42,091 nucleotides of DNA from Lachnospiraceae bacterium (GCA_015057445.1 SVEI01000017.1:1-42091); one strand, 5' to 3'. Positions 24,748 to 33,265 are shown, counted from the first letter of the stretch. The notes: a model not told the origin generated them from the letters alone. Numbers and translations: made by a program.

Positions 24748-25851
24748 ATGTTTAGGATAAGAATAATATTTAAGATGCTGTGTCAACATGTAATATTCCC
24801 ATTGGTATATTTTGTAAATAGAATAAGACCTGTGGATAAAAAGCTGATTATACTTGCTGATTCCCACCACGAACAATGTCCAGAGCATATGACTTATTTG
24901 AGAAAGGCTCTTATGGAAAGTGATTATAGAGTGGAAGAATGCTTTTTTGATATCTATACTTTAGGCAAATGGGAAGCGTTTAAGAGAATGGTTAGCTTTA
25001 TGGCAAAATACCCAACTGCAGGAACAGTGGTAATATGTGATTATTTTCTTCCAGTGGCATCCTGTAACAAAAAGAAAAAGACTAAGGTAGTTCAGCTTTG
25101 GCATGGTTGTGGTGCATTTAAGAAATTTGGATACAATTCTAAAGAAGATATACCAGAGGGCTATGTTGGAAATGTTCACAAAAACTATAGTCTTGTTACT
25201 GTAAGTGGTGATGCGCCTATAAAAGCCTTTGAAACTGCTATGGTGTTAGGGGCAGAAAATGTAATCAAACCTATAGGAATAAGCTTTACTGATAGGCTAT
25301 ATGATGAAGATTATATAGGACTTTGTAGGGATAAGTTTAGATTTGAACATCCCAATGCAGTGGGTAAAAAGGTGGTGCTTTGGGCACCGACATTTAGAGG
25401 AAATGCAAAGAAGAAAAAAGGAGAAGTAGATGTTTTGCCAGGAGAAAACTATATTGATCTTCTTATGGCAGACCATAAGTACTATGTAATAAAGAGCACT
25501 CATCCACATTTGCATAGAGAAAATACAATGACAACATCTGAACTGCTTTGTTGTGCCGATATGCTTATTACTGATTACTCGTCAGTATTTTTTGAATATC
25601 TTCTTTTAGATAAGCCTATAATTTTCTTTGCACCGGATTTTGATGAATACAGTGCCAATAGGGGATTTTATCTGGATTATAAGGAGCTACCTGGAAAGGT
25701 TTTGACATTAGATACGGATTTGCATACCCACGTGGAGGCTTTGTTTTCAAATGACCAATACGGTGATGTAAGAGAAGAATATAGAACTAGATATATGTCT
25801 GCATGTGATGGATGTTCAACTAAGAGAATAGTGGATTACATACTGGGATAG
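24748..25851 (+). CDS. CDP-glycerol glycerophosphotransferase-family protein 1 (TagB/TagF-like)
   Basis: A 367-residue member of the glycosyl/glycerophosphate transferase family of TagB, TagF and TarL. Visible motifs in order are VVQLWHGCGAFKKFG, TVSGDAPIKAFETAMVLG, GISFTDRLY, WAPTFRGNA, IKSTHPHLH, ITDYSSVFFEYLLLDKPIIFFAPDFDEY and the ending YMSACDGCSTKRI. TagF-type enzymes transfer glycerol phosphate or another polyol phosphate from its CDP form; the residues that decide polyol choice cannot be read reliably. It is the first of three tandem paralogues and lacks the long N-terminal extension of TagF. It starts with no gap after the TagH-like gene. Confidence 0.88.
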   Translation: MFRIRIIFKMLCQHVIFPLVYFVNRIRPVDKKLIILADSHHEQCPEHMTYLRKALMESDYRVEECFFDIYTLGKWEAFKRMVSFMAKYPTAGTVVICDYFLPVASCNKKKKTKVVQLWHGCGAFKKFGYNSKEDIPEGYVGNVHKNYSLVTVSGDAPIKAFETAMVLGAENVIKPIGISFTDRLYDEDYIGLCRDKFRFEHPNAVGKKVVLWAPTFRGNAKKKKGEVDVLPGENYIDLLMADHKYYVIKSTHPHLHRENTMTTSELLCCADMLITDYSSVFFEYLLLDKPIIFFAPDFDEYSANRGFYLDYKELPGKVLTLDTDLHTHVEALFSNDQYGDVREEYRTRYMSACDGCSTKRIVDYILG

Positions 25852-25942
25852 CTCTTTATTAATAAGAGATTTTTGTTATTGAAATTTGCTATTTTTTGGT
25901 ATATACTATGGCAGATTGCTTATGAATACAGAGGTTAAGGTA

Positions 25943-27040
25943 ATGAATAGATTTGTGGTTGGCGTTATACTGCCACTTTGGTACAAGCTTTGCTGTATCT
26001 GTAGAGTTAAGAATAATATACTTTTTGTAGTGGTTAGAGGGGACAAGCTTTCCTCTGATTTTAATGTTATTAAAAAATATATAAAAAAGGATGAAGAACT
26101 TTCGAAGTATAAAAGAGTTTACCATTATCTTACCTTAGGACGTGGTACTAGGCTGAAGTACATAGGGAGATGTATCTCTTTGATGCCTAAGCTAGCTAAG
26201 GCAAGATATGTTTTTATGAGCGATGGAAGCAATATAGTGGCATCTCTTTGTATGAGAAAGGGAACCACTTTAGTGCAGACATGGCATGGCTGTGGTGCAT
26301 TGAAAAAATTTGGTAATGATGTTGATATCAAAAAATCATATTTTGCTAATGAGGATATAGTGACGGTTAGTAGTAATTCTGTGGTTTCGATTTTTGCTAA
26401 TGCTATGGGCATTGAAGAAAAGCAGGTTTGCCCAATAGGAGTACCACATACGGATGTGTACTTCAGTAAATCCTTTAGAAAACATTGTAATAATCTTAAG
26501 GAAGAACTACTTGGTGGAAGAAATAAGAAAATAATACTGTATGCACCTACCTTTAGAGGAGATGTGAATTCGCCAAAAGATGCAAGTGGACTTAATCTTG
26601 ATATTATGTATAAACATCTTAATCAGGAATATATTGTAATTAGTAAGTTACACCCACTTTTAAAACCGGTTAAGAAAAGCTATAGACATAGAGATTTTTA
26701 CTATGATGTTGGAAGTGTATGGTCTATAGAGGAGGCCCTCTGTGTGTGTGACATCCTCATAACTGATTATGCGTCCATAGTATTTGATTATTCATTGCTT
26801 AATAAACCTGCTATCTTTTATGCGTATGACTTAAATGAGTATGAAAAAGAAGTTGGTTTTTATTTGAATTATAGAGATGAAATTCCTGGAGCTATTTGTA
26901 CAAGTACCATGGATGTTATAAAAGAAGTTAAAAATGGATCATTTGATGTGTCATCAATGAAATCTTTTAGAGAAAAATATATGTCTGCATGTGATGGATA
27001 TGCAACACAAAGACTTCTAGATAAAATAACAAATAATTAG
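25943..27040 (+). CDS. CDP-glycerol glycerophosphotransferase-family protein 2 (TagB/TagF-like)
   Basis: A 365-residue paralogue of its neighbours with LVQTWHGCGALKKFG, TVSSNSVVSIFANAMGIE, GVPHTDVYF, YAPTFRGDV, ISKLHPLLK, ITDYASIVFDYSLLNKPAIFYAYDLNEY and YMSACDGYATQRL. The start is uncertain: the frame extends up to TTG 25886 and ATG 25922, but only ATG 25943 has a ribosome-site-like AGAGGT (25930-25935). It is 91 bases downstream of paralogue 1. Function is presumed to be addition of polyol-phosphate units, with differing acceptor or donor from paralogues 1 and 3. Confidence 0.85.
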   Translation: MNRFVVGVILPLWYKLCCICRVKNNILFVVVRGDKLSSDFNVIKKYIKKDEELSKYKRVYHYLTLGRGTRLKYIGRCISLMPKLAKARYVFMSDGSNIVASLCMRKGTTLVQTWHGCGALKKFGNDVDIKKSYFANEDIVTVSSNSVVSIFANAMGIEEKQVCPIGVPHTDVYFSKSFRKHCNNLKEELLGGRNKKIILYAPTFRGDVNSPKDASGLNLDIMYKHLNQEYIVISKLHPLLKPVKKSYRHRDFYYDVGSVWSIEEALCVCDILITDYASIVFDYSLLNKPAIFYAYDLNEYEKEVGFYLNYRDEIPGAICTSTMDVIKEVKNGSFDVSSMKSFREKYMSACDGYATQRLLDKITNN

Positions 27041-27072
27041 TATTTAAAAGATATCTAAAGGAAGTGACTAAG

Positions 27073-28329
27073 TTGAAAAGTATCAAAGAAAATGCCATAT
27101 ATGTTTCTGTTCGAAAAGTATATTGGAAAATTAAAAGAAAAATAAGAGGGATTATTTCAAAAGGGTATAGATTCTATACCCTTAGACTTTTGTACCCTAA
27201 AATATATAAAAAAGGTTTGAAGAACGATTTAGATGAATCTAAGGTGGTGTTCATAGAAGTAAGATCTCCAGAAATTAGCGATAGCTTTAGGTTGATATAT
27301 GATGATTTAAAATTAAATTATAATTTAAATATTAGGGAACATTTTTTGGGAACAAGTTTTGTGTCAAGAAAAGAAAATATAAAAAGAACCATAGATATGA
27401 TTAGTGACATAGCTGACGCAAAATATGTATTTTTAAATGAGTCAACCAATGTCTTTAGTTTTCTACCTATGAGAAAAGAGACAATTGTTACACAGTTATG
27501 GCATGCATGTGGTGCTTTCAAAAAATTTGGAATGAGCACAGCGGACTTGCTGTTTGGTGATGATAGAAAAACTTTACAAAAATATCCGTACCACAAAAAA
27601 TATACCTATGCAACAGTCAGTTCTCCGGAAGTTGTGTGGGCTTATGAGGAAGCTATGGGATACGAGAACAAAAAAGGTGTTGTGGTACCAGTAGGTGTTT
27701 CTAGAACAGATTATTTTTATAGAGATGATGTTAGGGAAAAGGCTTATGAAAAGATATATAAGCTGTTTCCTGCGGCTAAGGGAAAAAAGGTTATTCTTTA
27801 TGCACCTACCTTTAGAGGGCGTGTTGCAAGTGCAAAGTCTCCAGATATTTTAGATGTGGAATTATTTAGAGATAATTTTAAAGAGGATTATGTGCTTGTA
27901 TTTAAGCATCATCCGTTTGTTAAGAATAGACCAGAGATTCCTACCGGATGTGAAGATTTTGCCATGGATGTAACTGACCATATGGCTATTGAGGAATTGC
28001 TTATTGTAAGCGATATATGTATATCTGACTACTCATCCTTGGTGTTTGAATATTCTTTGTTTGAAAAACCTATGATTTTCTTTGCTTATGACCTGGAAGA
28101 TTACTATGATTGGAGAGGTTTTTACTATGATTTTAAAGATTTTGTGCCTGGACCGATTTACTATGACAATGATTCTATGGTAAAATACATAGGTGAGGTT
28201 GATGATAAATTTGATAGGCAGCAGGTTATAGATTTTAGAGACAAATTTATGAGCTCCTGCGATGGACATGCAACTAAGAGAATTATGAAGCTTGTGTTTA
28301 AGGATAGCTTGGAAGTTTTTAGGAGATAG
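27073..28329 (+). CDS. CDP-glycerol glycerophosphotransferase-family protein 3 (TagB/TagF-like)
   Basis: A 418-residue paralogue, the longest of the three, with a basic N-terminal extension (LYPKIYKKGLKNDLDES region). Motifs are VTQLWHACGAFKKFG, TVSSPEVVWAYEEAMGYE, VGVSRTDYF, YAPTFRGRV, FKHHPFVKN, ISDYSSLVFEYSLFEKPMIFFAYDLEDY and FMSSCDGHATKRI. The preferred start is TTG 27073, with AAAGGAAG at 27057-27064; GTG 27064 overlaps that site. The basic N-terminus may attach the enzyme to the membrane as in TagF, by analogy only. It is followed by a GT2 gene after 8 bases. Confidence 0.85.
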   Translation: MKSIKENAIYVSVRKVYWKIKRKIRGIISKGYRFYTLRLLYPKIYKKGLKNDLDESKVVFIEVRSPEISDSFRLIYDDLKLNYNLNIREHFLGTSFVSRKENIKRTIDMISDIADAKYVFLNESTNVFSFLPMRKETIVTQLWHACGAFKKFGMSTADLLFGDDRKTLQKYPYHKKYTYATVSSPEVVWAYEEAMGYENKKGVVVPVGVSRTDYFYRDDVREKAYEKIYKLFPAAKGKKVILYAPTFRGRVASAKSPDILDVELFRDNFKEDYVLVFKHHPFVKNRPEIPTGCEDFAMDVTDHMAIEELLIVSDICISDYSSLVFEYSLFEKPMIFFAYDLEDYYDWRGFYYDFKDFVPGPIYYDNDSMVKYIGEVDDKFDRQQVIDFRDKFMSSCDGHATKRIMKLVFKDSLEVFRR

Positions 28330-28337
28330 GTGATAGG

Positions 28338-29192
28338 ATGATTTCTGTAGTAATACCAGTATACAATGCGGGAAGATACTTAATGAGAGCTGTAGATTCA
28401 GCTATTATGCAAGAAAATGTAGAGAAGGAAATTATTATAATCGATGATTGCTCTACAGATGATGGAATAAGTGGACTTGTAAACTTTATGAAGAATGAAT
28501 ATGGATTGCAGGTTAATCCGCTATCGGGAATTAGCTTGCAAAGTGGTATGGACTCGGTTTTGGCAGGTATGATTACAGGAGCTAAAATGACTGATAACAA
28601 TGAAGTTGCAAGTGGAACAAAGATATACATTTATAGAAATAGAGAGAATAAGGGTGTAAGTTACACTAGAAATGCAGGAGTTTTCTTGGCAAAAGGTGAA
28701 TATGTAGCATTTCTTGACGGAGATGATTGGTGGGATAACAATAAGCTTAAGATTCAACTTGATGCCATAGAAAAAGATGGAACTGTACTCTGCTGCACTG
28801 CAAGAGCCCTGTTTAATGAAAAAGAAATTGGTTGGGACAGAATTGTAAGTGTGCCTAGAAAGATTACACTTAAACATTTAGAGAAAACTAATTATATAAG
28901 TTGTTCTTCTGTTCTTATAAAGAGAGATGTTGCACTAGAGTATCCTATGAAGCATGATGATGCCCATGAGGATTATTATGCGTGGATAATGTTACTTAAG
29001 GATCATAAGTATGTCACAGGAGTAGACCAGCCACTGCTTAAGTATAGAGTAAACAAGAATAGCAAATCTGCTAACAAAATCAGATCTGCAATCATGACCT
29101 ATAGAACTTATATTTACGCAGGCTACGAGAAAAAGCAGGCCCTTAAGATGATGGTTCCATATATTTATTATGGTATAAAAAAATACTTTTAA
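28338..29192 (+). CDS. GT2-family glycosyltransferase with an insertion
   Basis: A 284-residue inverting glycosyltransferase. The nucleotide-binding start is SVVIPVYNAGRYLMRAVDS, with acidic residues Asp36-Asp37 (IIIDDCSTDD), NKGVSYTRNAG at 104-114 and the metal-binding DGDD at 127-130. Between Asp37 and NKGVS lie about 66 residues, roughly 30 to 40 more than usual; the extra part (about 50-95) is polar and Gly/Ser/Met-rich. No membrane segment is present. It may add sugar side groups to the polymer built by the preceding enzymes. It ends the envelope operon; a perfect hairpin overlaps its stop codon. Confidence 0.87.
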   Translation: MISVVIPVYNAGRYLMRAVDSAIMQENVEKEIIIIDDCSTDDGISGLVNFMKNEYGLQVNPLSGISLQSGMDSVLAGMITGAKMTDNNEVASGTKIYIYRNRENKGVSYTRNAGVFLAKGEYVAFLDGDDWWDNNKLKIQLDAIEKDGTVLCCTARALFNEKEIGWDRIVSVPRKITLKHLEKTNYISCSSVLIKRDVALEYPMKHDDAHEDYYAWIMLLKDHKYVTGVDQPLLKYRVNKNSKSANKIRSAIMTYRTYIYAGYEKKQALKMMVPYIYYGIKKYF

Positions 29193-29243
29193 AAAGAAAG
29201 CTTTGTAATACGCCCCTGTGGGAGATTACAAAGCTTTCTTTTT
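29191..29243. terminator. Bidirectional terminator between convergent genes
   Basis: Two perfectly complementary 19-base arms (29191-29209 and 29225-29243), A-rich on one end and T-rich on the other, so it works on both strands. The stop codons of both convergent genes lie in the arms. Confidence 0.95.
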
Positions 29244-29691
29244 ATAGAACCTTGAACCTAGAAGGTCGTTTTTTTAGATATTTTATTTTGACAGTTCGTA
29301 GCCTTCCAACTTTGGATTCATCGATATATTTTGTGTATTCCTTTCCTTCTGCGGTAAATACAATCTTGTATTCTCTAGAAGTATAAGGTCGACGAGGGTT
29401 AGTGTTATCAATATATTTTTTTGGACCACCTACAACCTTGGCTGTTGTGATGCTCCATAGACTTTCGTCTTTTTCGATTCGTGAGTTGTGTATGCTAGCG
29501 ATGACATACCATATAATCATTATTATAATAATGGATAAGCCGATTACTGAACCCCAATCTATATTGGTGTGACTTGTTCGTATTCCATCTACTTTAAGGA
29601 TTTCAATTCCTTCTTTGTCATAGGTTACTTCACAACTGGTTAGAATAAGGCAGAAAAGGGAAAGTAAGGCAATCAGAATTACTTTTTTCAT
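29242..29691 (-). CDS. Putative lipoprotein with a membrane segment
   Basis: A 149-residue protein. The N-terminus MKKVILIALLSLFCLILTSC is a lipoprotein signal with lipobox LTSC, so Cys20 would be lipidated and the protein held on the outer face of the membrane. A second hydrophobic stretch (about residues 47-68, GSVIGLSIIIIMIIWYVIAS) should cross the membrane, putting the basic, beta-rich C-terminus (KVVGGPKKYIDN to RPSRFKVL) in a position resembling DUF3592-type domains. Family not firmly recognised. The start at 29691 has GGAG at 29699-29702 on the minus strand; the longer frame to 29754 has none. The promoter is TTGAAT-N17-TAAAAT at 29761 down to 29733. Confidence 0.65.
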   Translation of the reverse strand: MKKVILIALLSLFCLILTSCEVTYDKEGIEILKVDGIRTSHTNIDWGSVIGLSIIIIMIIWYVIASIHNSRIEKDESLWSITTAKVVGGPKKYIDNTNPRRPYTSREYKIVFTAEGKEYTKYIDESKVGRLRTVKIKYLKKRPSRFKVL

Positions 29692-29732
29692 GATGTTATC
29701 TCCAAACTTAGGTAATATTATTGTACATTTCG

Positions 29733-29761
29733 ATTTTAAGGTATAATAATACAAAATTCAA
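29733..29761 (-). promoter_or_regulatory. Promoter of the lipoprotein gene
   Basis: On the minus strand TTGAAT (29761-29756), 17 bases, TAAAAT (29738-29733), about 40 bases before the start codon. Confidence 0.6.
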
Positions 29762-29779
29762 TGCAAATTATGTTGTAAG

Positions 29780-29815
29780 TGACATATTGTCAAATTAGTA
29801 AATTGATATTATAAT
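29780..29815 (+). promoter_or_regulatory. Promoter of rfbB with palindrome at the -35
   Basis: TTGTCA (29787-29792), 17 bases, TATAAT (29810-29815). The -35 lies within the inverted repeat TGACA-TAT-TGTCA (29780-29792), a possible operator. It gives a leader of about 27 bases before ATG 29850. Confidence 0.7.
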
Positions 29816-29849
29816 GATTATATGTATGCAATCATTAAGGAGGAAAAAT

Positions 29850-30929
29850 ATGAGAACATATTTAGTAACAGGTGGAGCAGGTTTTATTGGCTCAAATTAC
29901 ATTCACTACATGTTTAAAAAATACGGTGATGAAATTAGAATTATCAATGTAGATGTTTTGACTTATGCAGGTAATCTTGAGAATTTAAAGGATGTTGAGA
30001 ATAGAGACAACTATACTTTTGTTAAGGCAGATATCTGTGACAAGGAAGCAATCGCTAAGATCTTTGCAGAGAATGATATCGATAGAGTAGTACACTTTGC
30101 AGCAGAGTCACATGTAGATAGAAGTATTCGTAATCCAGAGGTTTTTGTGCAGACTAACGTGCTTGGTACAGCAGTTATGCTTAACTGTGCAAAGGCAGCA
30201 TGGGAACTTCCTGATGGTACATTTAAGGAGGGTAAGAAGTTCCTTCATGTATCAACTGATGAGGTATATGGTTCACTTCCAGACGATCCAAATGCTTACT
30301 TCTATGAGACTACACCATATGACCCACACAGCCCATATTCAGCTAGTAAGGCGTCAAGTGATATGCTTGTAAAGGCATATATGGACACATATAAGTTCCC
30401 GGCAAATATTACTAACTGCAGTAACAACTATGGCCCTTACCAGTTCCCAGAGAAGCTTATACCACTTATAATTAATAATGCACTTCAGGGCAAGAAGCTT
30501 CCTGTATACGGTGATGGCAAGAATGTTCGTGATTGGCTCTATGTAGAGGATCATGCAAAGGGAATCGATATGGTTCAGGAGCAGGGCAAGCTATTTGAGA
30601 CTTACAATATTGGTGGACACAATGAAAAGCAGAATATAGAGATTATTCACATTATAATTGATACACTTCAAGAGATGCTTCCAGAGGGGGATCCACGTAA
30701 AGCACTTGTAACTCGTGACTTAATCACATACGTTGAGGATAGAAAGGGTCATGATAGAAGATATGCTATAGCTCCAGATAAGATTAAGGCAGAGGTAGGC
30801 TGGTATCCGGAGACTATGTTCGCAGAGGGTATCAAGAAGACCATCGCTTGGTTCTTTGAGAACGAGGATTGGATGAAGAATGTAACTAGTGGAGATTATC
30901 AGAAGTACTATAATGAGATGTACGCGTAG
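29850..30929 (+). CDS. rfbB: dTDP-glucose 4,6-dehydratase
   Basis: A 359-residue short-chain dehydrogenase-type enzyme that converts dTDP-glucose to dTDP-4-keto-6-deoxyglucose, the second step toward dTDP-rhamnose and other 6-deoxysugars. It has the NAD-binding GGAGFIGSNYIHY, HFAAESHVDRSI, VSTDEVYGSL with the catalytic TDE, the YSASKASSD (YxxxK) pair, TNCSNNYGPYQFPEKLIP and RDWLYVEDHAKGI. ATG 29850 follows AAGGAGG and is preferred to 29814. The partner gene rfbA follows, but 201 bases of repeat-rich DNA separate them, and rfbC and rfbD are not in the window, so the final sugar is not fixed. Confidence 0.95.
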   Translation: MRTYLVTGGAGFIGSNYIHYMFKKYGDEIRIINVDVLTYAGNLENLKDVENRDNYTFVKADICDKEAIAKIFAENDIDRVVHFAAESHVDRSIRNPEVFVQTNVLGTAVMLNCAKAAWELPDGTFKEGKKFLHVSTDEVYGSLPDDPNAYFYETTPYDPHSPYSASKASSDMLVKAYMDTYKFPANITNCSNNYGPYQFPEKLIPLIINNALQGKKLPVYGDGKNVRDWLYVEDHAKGIDMVQEQGKLFETYNIGGHNEKQNIEIIHIIIDTLQEMLPEGDPRKALVTRDLITYVEDRKGHDRRYAIAPDKIKAEVGWYPETMFAEGIKKTIAWFFENEDWMKNVTSGDYQKYYNEMYA

Positions 30930-30936
30930 AGATTGA

Positions 30937-31055
30937 GACGTGCGGTACAGAATCTGGTAATGGGTGTACGATGCTTGCATCAGTACATCTGTTACCAGAT
31001 TCTGTAACATAGGGCGAGAGCCCGCGACTGAGCCGCCAGGCGAAGTACGCACGTC
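30937..31055. other. Multi-branched structured element between rfbB and rfbA
   Basis: An outer stem GACGTGCG/CGCACGTC (30937-30944, 31048-31055) encloses a long near-perfect hairpin (perfect 14-base arms 30947-30960 and 30992-31005, continued inside by TGTAC/GTACA and GATGC/GCATC) and a GC-rich part with small hairpins such as GGGC/GCCC (31012-31015, 31020-31023). Far more GC-rich than its surroundings. It could be a structured leader of rfbA, or a small palindromic mobile element inserted into an rfb operon. Confidence 0.55.
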
Positions 31056-31110
31056 GTCTAAACGAGAGCCCGCGACCGAGCCGCTAGGCGAAGTACTAAT
31101 GTCGATTTAA
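31015..31110 (+). repeat. Two tandem 48-nt GC-rich repeats
   Basis: Units 31015-31062 and 31063-31110 are each 48 bases and identical at about 40 positions by eye. They begin CGAGAGCCCGCGAC and contain GAGCCGC-AGGCGAAGTAC, with most differences in the last 15 bases. The second unit has no copy of the long upstream hairpin, so it looks like a partial duplication of the structured element at 30937-31055. Confidence 0.8.
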
Positions 31111-31130
31111 GGAAAGGAGAAAAACAATTT

Positions 31131-32000
31131 ATGAAGGGAATTATTCTTGCGGGTGGTTCAGGTACAAGACTGTATCCACTGACTAAGGCAGTATCAAAAC
31201 AGATTATGCCTGTATATGACAAGCCTATGATATATTACCCACTTTCAACTTTAATGTTAGCGGGAATAAGAGAGGTATTAATTATATCTACACCTAGAGA
31301 TTTGCCTGCATTTGAGGAGCTTTTTGGAACAGGAGAGCAGCTTGGTATGAAGTTTTCTTATGCAGTTCAGGAGGTACCTAGAGGACTTGCAGATGCATTT
31401 ATTATAGGTGAGGAATTCATAGGAGATGACAGTGTTGCCCTTGTGCTTGGCGACAATATATTCTATGGACAGAGCTTTTCTAAGGTGCTTAGAAATGCAG
31501 CTTCTAGAGATAAGGGCGCTACTATTTTTGGATACTATGTTAAGGATCCGAGAGAATATGGTGTTGTAGAATTTGATGAGAATGGCAAGGCGCTTTCCAT
31601 TGAAGAAAAGCCAGAAAATCCAAAGTCTAATTACGCAGTGCCAGGACTTTACTTCTATGATAATGATGTTGTAGAAATAGCTAAGAATGTTAAGCCATCA
31701 GCTAGAGGTGAAATAGAGATAACAAGTATTAATAATGAGTACCTTAAAAGAGGAACTCTTATGGTTGAAACTCTTGGAAGAGGATTTGCTTGGCTTGACA
31801 CAGGTAATCATGATATGCTTCTTGAAGCGGCTGACTTTGTTGCAGCATTCCAGAAGAGACAGGGACTCTATATATCATGTATAGAGGAGATTGCTTATAG
31901 AAGAGGTTTCATTGATAAGGATCAGCTTCTAAAGCTTGCGGAGCCACTTATGAAGACTGCATATGGACAGTACTTAGTTGATATAGCAAATGGATTATAA
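31131..32000 (+). CDS. rfbA: Glucose-1-phosphate thymidylyltransferase
   Basis: A 289-residue RmlA/RfbA that forms dTDP-glucose from dTTP and glucose 1-phosphate. The N-terminal nucleotide-binding loop is [20 protein letters not shown], with [46 protein letters not shown] and [18 protein letters not shown], all standard for the family, and the length is typical. ATG 31131 is preceded by AAAGGAG. It works with rfbB just upstream. A bidirectional terminator follows at once, so it ends its transcript. Confidence 0.96.
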   Translation: MKGIILAGGSGTRLYPLTKAVSKQIMPVYDKPMIYYPLSTLMLAGIREVLIISTPRDLPAFEELFGTGEQLGMKFSYAVQEVPRGLADAFIIGEEFIGDDSVALVLGDNIFYGQSFSKVLRNAASRDKGATIFGYYVKDPREYGVVEFDENGKALSIEEKPENPKSNYAVPGLYFYDNDVVEIAKNVKPSARGEIEITSINNEYLKRGTLMVETLGRGFAWLDTGNHDMLLEAADFVAAFQKRQGLYISCIEEIAYRRGFIDKDQLLKLAEPLMKTAYGQYLVDIANGL

Positions 32001-32005
32001 TATAT

Positions 32006-32049
32006 AAAAAGAATGGATATGAGATTTATAACTCATATCCATTCTTTTT
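32006..32049. terminator. Bidirectional terminator overlapping the end of the UDP-sugar pyrophosphorylase gene
   Basis: Perfect 18-base arms (32006-32023 and 32032-32049) with A-rich and T-rich ends. On the minus strand the T-side arm codes for the last residues (KKNGYEL region) of the convergent gene, so termination signal and coding sequence coincide. Confidence 0.93.
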
Positions 32050-33249
32050 TAGTAATTCTCTAGCAGTATCTATTGAATCCACACCGGATTTGTTCTTGAC
32101 TGGTGCAAATTCCTTTTCTCTGTCCACCTCAAAAACCAAGCAATCATCCATCTCATGAATAAGATCCAAAGCAAGAGTTTCGAATTTAAGACCATTTGGT
32201 TCTGTCGGATAAATAAGCTCTTTGTTTTCATTAATATAAGGAACTATTTTTTTTACCACATGTAGGGGCATCTTATTATCCAGCGTTTCTTTAAGCCTGC
32301 TGATTGGGAATAGGTAATTTAAAATAACACCAAATCCATATGCCAAAGAACCATCATCATTCTTTTGATATGTCATCTCTTCTGAGAGCTCATAGTATTC
32401 GATAATGTGTGGTTTTCCATTCTCTTTGCAGATGGCACCAACTTTTTCCTCTGGAAAAGCTTTTCTAACAACCTTAGCTCCGCACATTTTTCCAGATTCT
32501 ATAGTTGCACCAAGGAATATTGGATCTGCTATACCTTGAAGAACATTATCTACAGCAAAAACGTTTATCCATTCTATGGAACTGTCAAAGATTTTTTGAA
32601 GCAAGCCAGCTTTGTTCATAGAACTAAACCAACCACCGTTACCATTAGGTGATAAGGCTAAGCTATAAGGTGAATTCATAAGGATTTTGCCATTCATATC
32701 TGTAGATGGATTAAGTTCTTGTACAAAGAAATGTATATATTCAGGATTGTAATCAAAGTAGTTATTTGCCTGAAAAAACTCGGTGGTATCATCATAATTT
32801 ATGTCACTAGTCATAATGTATAGGTGAATCCATGTTCCAGCTTCTTTTACTATTTTTAGGGTGTTGCTCATAAGAAGACTAAATATGGACATTTCTTTTG
32901 TGACGCCCATATTGAAACATCCTTTAGGTTTGTCGTGGCCTAATCTAGTTCCTTGGCCTCCGGCAAGAAGAAGTAGACAAAGCTTTCCTTCCTGTATTGC
33001 CTTGATTCCAGTGGACTTGTAAGATATGACCTGTTCTTTTATGTTATCTATAGAAAGTGCATCAAGAGGTTGTATAAGAGATGCTTTTTTGGGGGCAGAC
33101 TTATCCATTGAATTAAGGAAGCTCCAATCCACATCATTTATCTGACTTGTTAGGATTTCTTTTTCTTTATCAGATAGATTATCCCAATACTGCAATAGAT
33201 GCGATTGTTTGTATTCACTTAACAAATTAAGAGTTTCTTCGTAATTCAT
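32026..33249 (-). CDS. UDPGP-type UTP-sugar-1-phosphate uridylyltransferase
   Basis: A 407-residue enzyme of the eukaryote-like UDPGP family (UDP-glucose or UDP-N-acetylglucosamine pyrophosphorylases), not the bacterial GalU type. The signature LLLLAGGQGTRLGHDKPKG at about residue 90 is the UTP-binding loop; MNSPYSLALSPNGNGGWFS, VFAVDNVLQGIADP and KVVRKAFPEEKVGAI follow as in the family. The first 85 residues are the usual helical N-terminus. It makes UDP-glucose or a similar UDP sugar. It lies 16 bases after a polyprenyl-phosphate glycosyltransferase-like gene, suggesting that product passes between them. Preferred substrate is not determined. Confidence 0.9.
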   Translation of the reverse strand: MNYEETLNLLSEYKQSHLLQYWDNLSDKEKEILTSQINDVDWSFLNSMDKSAPKKASLIQPLDALSIDNIKEQVISYKSTGIKAIQEGKLCLLLLAGGQGTRLGHDKPKGCFNMGVTKEMSIFSLLMSNTLKIVKEAGTWIHLYIMTSDINYDDTTEFFQANNYFDYNPEYIHFFVQELNPSTDMNGKILMNSPYSLALSPNGNGGWFSSMNKAGLLQKIFDSSIEWINVFAVDNVLQGIADPIFLGATIESGKMCGAKVVRKAFPEEKVGAICKENGKPHIIEYYELSEEMTYQKNDDGSLAYGFGVILNYLFPISRLKETLDNKMPLHVVKKIVPYINENKELIYPTEPNGLKFETLALDLIHEMDDCLVFEVDREKEFAPVKNKSGVDSIDTARELLKKNGYEL

Positions 33250-33265
33250 ATATTCCCCTTGTGGT

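Noticed and set aside
31015-31110. CRISPR repeats
   Set aside because: Only two adjacent units without spacers, forming part of a palindromic structure.
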